Shown: one piece after another, positions 20,613 through 31,100 of the stretch
Position numbering within the stretch: the first letter of the stretch is position 1
How the letters are laid out: the number at the start of each line of letters is the position of its first letter
Source of the DNA: Sordaria brevicollis
Taxonomy: Eukaryota > Ascomycota > Sordariomycetes > Sordariales > Sordariaceae
Length of the DNA stretch: 64,000 nt
Reading direction: 5' to 3'
Assembly (NCBI GenBank): GCA_033439795.1
Contig: JAUTDP010000004.1
Span: 744,001 to 808,000 of the forward strand
The notes under the pieces: generated by a model
What the model was told of the DNA's origin: nothing
What the model saw: only the letters and a program-made list of their open reading frames with translations
The model's database searches: none
Program-made: the position numbers and the translations under genes

Positions 20613-23600
20613 TTTGGCTGTATATCAGAGTTGCTGAAACTTTTTGTTTGTATCCAAGTTCCGAAATATCTCAGCGAAGAAAAACAATTGCCTCGTTTCC
20701 TTTGCCAGCGGTTCCTTCTGTTTCCCGGTTGTTGCACTTGTTACCAAGATACAAACAGCTCACGGGCCAGTCCGCTCGGTGCCTGTCTCTTTCTCCTGCC
20801 AATCCCGATGAATATGTCTGAAAATCCGTCTTGGATATGCGGAACCAATTGACTTGAGGAGAAGAACAATTCTGGAGGATTTTCGGTGGTCCGGTAGATT
20901 CGTTATTCGAGTAACCTTTGAGAGTTGCGACTTGTGAGGGAGGGATGGTGCCAATGATCAACAGTGAGCGTCTGCCAGGAACAGACGCACCCGAGATTGG
21001 CGACAAGTTGGCAGCGGACGGACTTGTTGATTGGAACCCGGGAGCGACCAGACTGGGATTGGGATTGGGATTGGGGACTGGGTACAGGCCTGGCTGGGTA
21101 CAGCGTCCTGACCTTGCAATGAGTGGTGTAATGACCGAGACTTGTGGACTGGGACACGGACACTTCTTGTGCCTAGTGTGCGACGGCGTTCGGATGTCGG
21201 ATCCCGGAGAAAAGAGAGACGAGACGTAACGTGGTCGGGACGGAGAAAGGAGAAAAGGGCAAGTATGTAGATCCAGATGTCCTGGGTGTTCGGATGAGGG
21301 CGGGAATAAGTCAGGGCGAGGACTTTGTCACTAGTATACCGGATACCTAGTGCTGTCTCTTCCGTTGTCTCTTGTCTCAGTCACCAGGCACACGGGCAGC
21401 GGAGTTAGGGAGAGGCAATAAAAGGACAGCCCTACAAAAAGAAACAAAGGGTATCAAAAGGGAGGGAGCACCAAAAAGGCCGGATAGAATGGAACAGAGA
21501 ACAATTGAGAGAGAAATGAACAAGGGACCATGGGGGAAACAATTTGGTGAAAGCGGGAAGGGAACGGGACGCCCGAAAATGGCTCTCTCTACTTCCACTT
21601 GTGAGAGATACTGACAGGGGTCGAGCTGCTCATGGAACACCCGTGGCCGAAAATCCGGGACAATCTCTTTTTCCCCATCGAAGAAGAACTCAAAAGTGTA
21701 AAGAACAACCAGAGGGCGGGCTGCGCATTTTCTGAATGGTATGCCCGGCTGCATAGGGAAGTAACGGTCGGTGGAAAGTGCAGGCTGAAAAGAGGCCACC
21801 CCTTGAGCCTTGGTTCCTTCCATTCGGGTCATCGGTGACTTACACATACACCTGCAGGAAGACACACAGTACGTACCACCCGAGCGGGCGCCCGACCAAC
21901 GGCAACAGTTGACGATAACTCCGTTCCGGATATTGATGCAATGTAGAAGTACCCATGTACCTTTTTAATGGCAGCCGATGACAAAGACTGCGATATTTCC
22001 GTTCTTGACACCCTCTTGAACATCACTCAGCAACACCCTAATTCCGTCGGTCCTGTAATGACAGTGACAGTGACACGGAAAGTAACACTGGAATGCGGGG
22101 GCTGAAGGCCGAACAGCTAATCACCGACCCTTTTCCCCTTTGAGAATCGAAATGAATTTCGGCCCCCGAGGTACAAAAGTCATCAAGTAGGTGTCTCAGT
22201 CATGTCCGTCCGACGTTGATGGTTTTGTTAATGCTGGTGTTGTATGACAAGCCCTCCTCCGATTGATGCTCTCACCAACAGGGCCAAAAACAGGTACCTG
22301 AACGGGCATCTACAGTGGACCCCAATGAGGCCATTGCATCTTCCGGTAACCGAGTGCGATTGCGGGGACACTGCCGGTCGGTGCTGGACCGGACAATACG
22401 ATTGCAATTGCCTTTTCCATTGTCAATTGGTCAATGCCCGGACAAGAAAATGGGGAGAGCCTCATCTTCCACTTGCTCGTCGGCATCGAACTTGTTCATT
22501 ACGTACAAACTCTCTTTTCTCCGGCAAACCGACTCGCTCAAACACCAATTGAAAACGCAAGATATCTCCGAGCAATTGACTTTTCTGCCCACGTTGTGGT
22601 CAATCCACGGATGGTCCCATGGTTCCTCTTTGTTATCTCCGCCATCGCCCGTAGCCCCGGACAGTACTGTAGCTGCGGCGCCGCCCTGGAACCAAATCTG
22701 GAAACACCCGCCAATTCCGATGCGCCCGCTCTCGTTCATCATCCAAGTCCACCCACAACCCGATACATACGTTCCCACGTCCCGAAGACGATGACAATAC
22801 CAACCCAGCAAGACCAGACAGAGGCAGATACGTAATGCCGGGTGGGAGTGACGTGACATTCACCTTTGGCTCTTGACTTTCAAGTTTGGAAATGATGTCT
22901 CCATCAGAATGATTCTTACTTTTCATCTGGCCCCTCAAAAGTCAGAGTCGCGATTTGCTTTCGCAAAAGCGCCATTGGTCAGTTTGCAAAGTCTCAGCTT
23001 ATACCTACATGTGGTTGGGTCAACGCATCAATGACACCACTGACCCGACCAAGGTGCACAACAACGAGAAAACCGAAGAGACGGCGCCACGAAAGCCCAA
23101 AAGCAAGCAACTTCCAAAGAAAAAAAACGCAGAAATGGGGTCCCCAATCTCCTTTCCACTCCGACCATCACCCAAACATTTCTCGCATGCATTGCGGCAC
23201 ACAAAAAGGCGACATGGAAAATGAGGAGATTGCTCCGTCGAGAAACTCGAGACATTCCGTGCAAGCCGAGCGCCCGATCCCTGCTGCTTGTCTACCCTGG
23301 CGGTGCCTGGCTTCAGTTTTGGCAACACCCGAATGAAATCACGGTTCGCATTTCCAAATTCCACTTTCCTCAATTCTGTTCCCAAAGCCCAGTCCGGGCG
23401 GGAGTTTCCGAGTCGCGCACGGACGCCGGTGCGGCATTGACCAATCATCTGCTCCCAAAACTTGCTGATCCGGCAGGCAATGTCAGTCCAGTGAGAGAGA
23501 TAAGATTGCCAAGCTTCGCTTATCTCCCTTTGCAATGAGACTGATACACTGAGCCAATCACTGCGCACTTTTCACCGAATAAGAACAGGACAAAAGCCGA

Positions 23601-25171
23601 CGGTGACATCGCGAAAGAAAACCCCCATTTCCTAAAATCCGCAAAAACCCCTGAGCAACAAAAGTTCATGTCCGTAGCCGGCAACCGGATGGCACGCCCG
23701 AACGAAAAAAAAAAAGAAGGCACTTGAACATTTCTAGCGTAGGGCAGAACAGCTGAACAATTTGTTGCAGGTCAGATGATCTCACCACCTCATTTTGCAG
23801 GCGCCCTAGTAATCATAACCCTTGATCGAACAAGGGGATACTGAAACAAACGAATCCCAAAAGTGTCCTTGAAAGTTCAAAGAAAGGACATGAAGCTGGT
23901 CGAGATTGAGGAACAGAAACAAGACGCTCAAACCGCGGGATTAGACGTCGTGTTAACAGCGTACGTACTTTCATCGGACACCAAAAGCAGTGTCAGCACC
24001 AAGACCAGAACGGCGGCCGATTCAGTTTGGTCCGAGTCCCAACATCGTGCTAGATTTGGTAGTCCTTCAACACCACGCCTCTATATCACGAATATCTGGG
24101 AAGACGCCGAATTCACAAGCTCAGTGGCTCACAGCAGCGAGAGAGTATTTTGCCCATGAGATGCCGATCTATGGCTTCATCTCGGTAGTCGGCATCCATA
24201 CATCCAGGCATACAGAAACCGTGAGACTGTGCAAGGACGGCAATGATTTTACATATTCATTTTTTTCTCGGAAAATTCATTCGGCCTGTAAAGGTCTCAT
24301 CCCACAGCAGGCTTTCGGGGCAATCACGTTTTCACGGGTTCAAATGGCTTCTTTTGAGCACAAAAACCCTACCTCTATGCCACTTGGTACACAGCGAGAA
24401 ATTCTCTCTGATGGTTGAGAAGGCCGGGCTTTGAAAGATGTGCCACGAGATTTCCACGGCACTCTTCGCATCTCAAAGCCCCTTTCTCTGCCGTTTGATT
24501 CGCATTTCGCAACTTTTCAAAGAACGTTTCCCATCCGGCGCCCGCCCATTTCCCGCTCTGTTAACAGCCCGCCAATACCCGTACCCCCCTGTCACTTCTT
24601 CCGCCGTGCCACGCCCCTCGCGTACCTGAATTACCCCCCCGCCCGCCCTTCCCGGACCGGAGATAACAGATCTCACTCACTCGCCCGTGGATCCACTTAT
24701 CTTTCCGATCCCCGTTTTTTCCTGTTCCCCGTTGGCAATTCCGTTACTCCACTTTTTTCCTTCCCGTGAAAATGGTCCCCACTGACCCGACGTTCCGTGC
24801 GGGTGCGCCTGCGGGACAACCGAACCCGTTGTGAGTTGTGACTTGCGAGCCCGGCGTTCCCCCACTTTTGTCCGACGAAGTCAGAGGAGCGCTCAGTAAC
24901 TACCTACAAACCAAAAGACGGGAGGTTGTAGAGAAACAGAGCTGAACATTTTAAAGCTGAGTTATAAATGCCAAAATAAGGACTTTTACGAGCTACACTA
25001 CGTACGTGCTAGCCAGCTTACACACACTACCTATTAAATGTCGCGGGAGCGTTAGACAGGACAGGAGGCATTGGGCACCAAACAAACCTATTAGGTACGC
25101 AATGGCTATGATGTTGTTGATGTGGCTGCTTTGACTTTTATATATAGCATAGAGGTAGGTAGTGGGCAAAA

Positions 25172-25215
25172 AGGAGAAGGAGAAGAAGAAGAAGAAGAAG
25201 AAGAAGAAGAAAAAG
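25172..25215. repeat. (GAA)n microsatellite
   Basis: A run of GAA/AAG triplets, uninterrupted from about 25180 to 25210. The Glu-rich or Ser-rich peptides read through it on the two strands are artefacts. Confidence 0.9.
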
Positions 25216-27636
25216 CAGAGAAACGTGATAAGAAAGGAGGAGAAGAAGAAGTGGAAGTGGAAGTAATAAGACAGATCCCGGTTCTGGTCTGGTCTGGGGT
25301 TAACTTAACTCTGCTCTGCTCTGGAGTGGAGTGTGTGTGTGGCATTTCTGTCGCAGGCTCGGAGACGGATGGGAAATGTCACTGGTGTGCTGGAAGGGAG
25401 GGACTTCGTACATAGGTCATCAAGCCATCTGAATAGGTTGTGTAGAGTAACGACCGTTAGGAGGGAGATGGGGCTTTAGGAGAACATTAGTTGAGTAAAT
25501 ATCATAGGGGCTCAAGTGGGCGATCTTGGATGGCACTCGGGGCTAGGAAGTGGGCTCAAGGCCGATATGGGATGAAAGATAGAAAGGGGAAATAAAAAAA
25601 ATGAGAGCATCAACGATGTGGAAAGTAACGGAACACATGCCCCTGGAGATGGAAGAGAGAAAAAAAGATACCCGGACAAAATGCCGACGAGTAAAAGAGG
25701 ACTTTAGCTGTTGAATCATGCATCATGCTGTATTGGTGGGTAGGTAGTCGATGATATCACGAGAGAAATGAAAGCTTTTACACGCTATAACATCGTATGT
25801 ACTAGTGAGTGTCCGCCCTTGACTTTCATGATGCTTCCAAGTCTGAGAAGGGTTGAAGCCATTCACAAGTCTTGGCAAGGTGGAAACGATTCAGAGGTGG
25901 CTTGCTAATCACATAAGCTGGCCTCTGTTTTTCTGTCGTCGTTTCTTCTCATTCTCTTTTTTGAAACCTGGGAGGGTTTTTCATTGCCGTATCGTCGTCT
26001 CGTCGATTCACTTGAGCTTTCTCTGTATGGTTCAACACAGCGAGCTGGATTTCGCAGGTTGTTCCCAGTCGGGAACCAGGTGGATGGCTGAGGTGGATTC
26101 CGGATGGTTGGAAATTCCTTGCTGGTTGGGAGCAAGTGTGGTTTCACTTATAGGCATCATATGAAGCGATGAGTGCTTATTAAGTGATACTCGCTGCTTT
26201 GCAATCGATTGACCCGGCCATGCACTCACTCACGGCAATCATGTTGCGTCCATTGCATGTCTGCAGCTCGAATGCTTGCATGCTTCGGAATCGACTCACC
26301 TGACTATGCACTCCTCGAAAATCGGCGCGATATGGTGTGCCATTTGCATAGGTTGTGGTGTGGTGTGAAACGGGCTTGCTTGCTTGGGTTTGCTTGAGTG
26401 AATAACGTACCGACGAAGTGCATGGCATGTGGTTTCCGAATCGATTCACTCGACCATACGTCTACGCTTATGGCGAGTTGGCGTGTGTGTGAGAGAGCTC
26501 GAGATGCAGTCTCATGCCGGTTGCTGAGGTGTAACTTTGAAGCTGTACATGCCCTGGTGATGGTGTCAACTGTGCTTTTTGTACGCAATGGTTTCCCGGT
26601 TCCCCCCTACTGGAACCATACAGGTTTTTCGGTTTTCACGTTCAGGCGACAAGCATGCACTGCACGGATGGACGGGAGCTGGTAAACACTAAACAGCCAA
26701 CAAGGCATGTGGGAAACATGTGGGACATGCGAGGCGGAGGCATCTTTGACATGAGAACACATCGCTTGGTGGGAAAATCAAGAGGGGTCAACTTCCCAAA
26801 TTCTGATCCTGGTTCAAAGTGGAAGCCCGTTCGTTGCTGGAACATTAAAACATCTTTCACTCAAATCGATACCACTAACATCGCAATGGGAAAGCCTCTC
26901 TCGTGACATGGAAGCTATCGCATGTTTGGTTTAACCAACGGGTACAAGTGCCCGGTCCTTTCAAGGAGTGAACACTGTCTGGTACTATAGCGGCTTTTCT
27001 GTTCTTAAACTCACATGAGCCCGGGGCTGGTTGAGATTCCATACACAGGCATCGAAAGGGTCCCGTCTACATTTGTGGGTGTCACTCCTCCTTTCCAGAT
27101 CAGTGAGACTGTGACTTCCCGTTTACAACAGAGGAAAAAGGAGAACACTCTCCCCCCCAAAGACGGCATGATGGGCTGAGTAAATTGAGTAGTGCTCCTC
27201 TTGAACCATGAACTTTTATTTGCTGAGCTCTTCGACTTGGTTTTTGTTTGTCTGTGGCAAATTGTTTGAAGCTTTTCCCAAGTGCGAAGTAAGCAGCAGC
27301 AGACAACGCGGTCAATAAAAAGACGAGGCTCTCTAAGAAAGCAGTTGTACCACCAGACGGCCAGCCTCGCCATCAAGGCTGCCTGACCGTCCACACACGA
27401 CTGGAGTATAATTTGCCCGAGAAACATGCCACTTTGTCTTCCTCCCGGACGGGGAGAATGTTCCCCCGCCTCGGCATCCAAGCAAATGGAAGCTGGCTGA
27501 ATGCGATCCGGATACATGGCGAACCACCTGGACATGGAGAGAGACAGATGTGAAGGGTCAGGAAGGTACACACAAGCACTCAAGCAGGTACCTAGGTAGG
27601 GACATTCATTGGGGCATGGGCACATGAGCTGGCATC

Positions 27637-27918
27637 AAACAGCCCGGGCCCGGACGCGCGGACGGTGGTTGGCAAAAAACGCAGCCATCACCACCACACA
27701 CGCGCATGTGAACAGCTTCATACCCACATCTTGATAGTGACTGCCGACCACTCAGATTCCGATTTCACGCCTTTATCAGAGGAACATTAAACAGCCCGGG
27801 CGCGCGGGCGGGTGGTTGGGCAAAACGCAGCCATCACCACCACATACGCGCGTGCGAATAGCTTCATACCCACATCTTGATGGTGATACTCAGCAGACTC
27901 AGATCTCACGCCATTGTG
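27637..27918. repeat. Tandem duplication, unit about 152 bp, two copies
   Basis: The block starting AAACAGCCCGGG at 27637 is repeated from 27789. Shared stretches in the same order include CGCAGCCATCACCACCACA, ACAGCTTCATACCCACATC/ATAGCTTCATACCCACATC, TTGATRGTGA and TCACGCC. The copies lie 110-390 bp upstream of the TATA box of the next gene. Copy differences are scattered substitutions and small indels. Confidence 0.8.
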
Positions 27919-28022
27919 TGAGAACTGTGGCAGCCTCAACTCGCACTAATGAATTGGAGACCAAAACAACTGGTCTATGCCTATTAGACAAGACAGAAGG
28001 TCATTTAGACTAGACAATTAAT

Positions 28023-28029
28023 CTATAAA
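28023..28029 (+). promoter_or_regulatory. TATA box of the giant membrane-protein gene
   Basis: TATAAAA lies at 28023-28029, directly before an ATG at 28030. A transcript driven from it would start about 30 nt downstream, which excludes 28030 as the start codon and favours the A-rich-context ATG at 28141. Confidence 0.5.
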
Positions 28030-28140
28030 ATGACCTCTCCCTCCCCCATTTCGTCTGATCTTTTTCTCCTCTTCAAGTCCATCCAACCGATAGGACACTC
28101 CTCCTCCTCCTCCTACTCTCTCCTTCATCCACCACAAAAA

Positions 28141-31100
28141 ATGATGTCCTCCCGAGAGTCCATCGAGATGAGGCCGATGGACGGCAGCAGAGTGCCTCCC
28201 GGGCACGGCTGTCACCGTCCTGCCTCCGGCCCCTCCTACCCCTGGGCGACCTGCGATGACAGCTCGTCCATCTACAGCACCGACACCGCCGTCGGTCCTT
28301 CAAACAACGCCGGAGCGGGGCAACGAGCCAGTACCCCCCCGCCTAGCTACCAGGCTTCTCGTCCTGGGGCTATCACTCAGCCCCCTCCTCCGTCCGTCTC
28401 TCGCCAAGCTTATATTGGCGCCAATCCTCCTGCTGTTCGTTCTGCTCCTGCTGTTGTTGCTCCTCCTGCTCCTGCTGCTCCTCCTGCTGCTTTGGCTGCC
28501 CCCGCTGCTCCCGCTGCTCCCACGCCGAACTACAACAACAACGGCGGGAGCAGCAACGGCAGAAACGGCAGAAAGGGCGGGGACAAGAGGGGTAGACGTT
28601 GTACCTTGACACGTTTTCTCGGTGCAATGGCCATGCTGGCCGCCCTCGGCCTGTGTTGTTGGGCCATCGGGAGGGCGGTTGATTATCCGAGTTGGCGGAA
28701 GGTTCTGGTTGTCACAACTGAGTCCGCGACAACGACGACGACGACGACCGCCACCTTGTTCCCCCATGCCCCTCTCCATTCCGCCACCCCTGAAGAAAAA
28801 GCCGCCCTCATAGGGCTTATTGGTTCCCGGGCTGATGCCCCTGACGACAAAGTGCGCGTCCCCATCGTCCCCATGGCTGCTGCTGCTCCGGTCTTTGCGA
28901 AGAGGGACATGGACGACGACGACAAGGATGGCAAGACCCAAAAGAGGGTGTTGCGCAGCCGCGTTGCTCGAGCCGTCGCCGCCAACGCCGCCAACGCCGA
29001 CTCTGATCGTCCGGGGTCCGAAGAGGCCTCCAACGAGAAGGTCGAGAAGCCCGCCGCCGCCGTGACTCCCGCTCCAATGGCACCACCACCAAAGAACCCG
29101 AACGAGAACAACAACAAGGGTAATGTGATCCCGGTGAAGTCGCCGCTTTCGGCGCACACCACGAGATCGACCACGGTCACGCGGTACCCGACTTCGGTGG
29201 TAGTAGCACAAGTTGTGACTGTCGCTCCGACGGCCCCACCACCCAAGAACCTCAACGACAACAACAACAATGCGCTTTCGGCGCAGACCACGGGTAGGAG
29301 GACCATATCGACCACGGTCACGCGTTACCCGGGCCAACAAACGGGATTGCCGGCGACGCCGACGACGACAAAGGCACCGGATCGTCCTAGGCACCGGCCG
29401 AATCATCACTCGGAACCGGAAGAGCTGGATAAGAAAGGCAAGCCCAAGAAGAAGCCGACGGGCAAGAATGGGAAGAAGAAGCCGACCAAGAAGCCGACGG
29501 GCAAGAATGCCAAGAAGCCGAAGCCGACGCCGAAGCCGAAGAAGAAGGGGGGTAAGAAGAAGGGGGGGAAGCGTGATGTTTCGTGGGATGCTGAGGAGGA
29601 GGGTTGGGAGCAGGTGTATGAGCAGGTGTATGATGACCACGACAACCACTCCGATGACCACGACCACGACCACAAACCCAAACTCCACCCCCGCGCCACC
29701 AACGGCTTCGGCAAGGACCTCTTCCACAAGGCCCTCCAGGAAGTCACAACCGAAGGCGGCAAAATGCTCGTCGAAGAACTCACGCACCAGCCGGTGCCCG
29801 TGGTCGTCGTCACCCCGCCGGAGGTGGAAGAGACCATGGAAACGGCTCGTAAGTACGACCACGACCACCACCACGGAAAGAAGGACAAGCGTGGTGGGGA
29901 CGAGACGAAGGAAAAGAAGGATAAGCGCGACTGGAAAAACCCCGGCTACGTCTCCCCCGAGGCGCGGAGGAGGCTCGGCGTGGTGGAGGAGATCCCGCGC
30001 CCCGTCGAGAGGGAGAAGTTCGGGGAGGACTATGTGAGTGAGGGGTTGCATCGGGTGCAGCCGGTGCAGCCGGTGCAGCCGGGGGGTGTGGTTTTGGGGG
30101 ATGGACGTGTAAGTCTCCCCGTCTTTCCAGGGCAGAGAAGATGAGATGAGATGAGATGAGATGAGATGGCTGACAAACAAAAAAAAAAAAAAACAGACTT
30201 ACCACCCCAATGGCGACCACTCCAAGCGCTCCCCCGACACTAACAACTTGAACTCTGCTAAGGCTGCTACCTCTGCTAAGGCTGCTACCTCTGTTAAGGA
30301 TGCATCTACCTCTGCTAAGGGCACTTCCAAGTTGGTTCCGGTTGTGAAGGAGACGCATTCGAAGCTTTATGCTACTGTTGTTGCTTCTGCTAAGCCGTTG
30401 TCTTCCACGAAGGCTGCTGAGACTAACAAGGCTGCTGCTCCTGTCAAGGTTGCTGAGGGCAAGAAGGCTGCTCCTTCTGCTAAAGCTTCCTCTTCTGCAA
30501 AGGCTGCTTCTGCCCCTGCAAAGACATCTGCTGTTGCTAAGGCTGTTGAGACGAAGAAGGCTGCTCCTTCTGTCAAGGCTGCCGAGACCAAGAAGCCTGT
30601 TGAGACCAAGAAGGCTGCTGCTCCTGTCAAGGCCTCCTCTTCTGCAAAGGCTTCCTCCTCCTCCTCCAAGGCTTCTGCTCCTGCCAAGGCTGCCGAGACC
30701 AAGAAGGCTGCTGCCCCTTCTGGCAAGGTTGAGACCAAGCCTGCTACTTCCAAGCCTGCTGAGACTAAGAAGGCCGCCACCACTCTTACTACAAAGGTCG
30801 AGAGCAAGCCTGCTGCCGCCAAGCCTGCTGAGACCAAGAAGGAAGCTGTCACTCCCGCCGGCAAGGCCGAGAATAATAAGCCTGCTGCTACCAAGCCCGC
30901 CGAGACCCAGAAGAAGGCGGTTACTTCCACCAAGGCTGGTGAGACCAAGAAGGGAGCTGCCACTTCCGCTGCCAAGGCTGCCAGCAAGCCTGCTCCTAAC
31001 CACGCCGCTGCTAGCCATGCCGCCCCGAGCCATGCTGCTCCCAAGCATCCCCATTGGCCTTTCAAGCCAGCTGGAAAGCCAGCCGGTAAGCCTGATAGCA

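Larger units (their letters stand above)
20613..28020. other. Gene-poor region of about 7.4 kb
   Basis: Normal base composition with no RIP, but no frame on either strand has a recognisable domain, a sustained codon bias or a credible intron-exon chain. The left part (20613 to about 21900) is probably promoter and leader of the minus-strand Zn2Cys6 gene. A short GGGATT repeat lies at about 21056-21076. A GAA-rich microsatellite and a duplicated block near 27.6-27.9 kb are listed separately. Long leaders or noncoding RNAs are possible but cannot be shown. Confidence 0.5.

Noticed and set aside
22315..24434. Overlapping plus- and minus-strand frames of 80-180 codons
   Set aside because: Mutually overlapping, several without ATG starts, and no domains. 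Treated as noncoding.
27011..27625. 204-codon ATG frame on the minus strand
   Set aside because: No domain, signal or codon bias, and part of it overlaps the start of the duplicated 152-bp block region. It looks like a chance frame.
28030..28140. Upstream ATG as start of the giant gene
   Set aside because: It abuts a TATAAAA box and would lie upstream of any transcript driven by that box. The ATG at 28141 has a better context.
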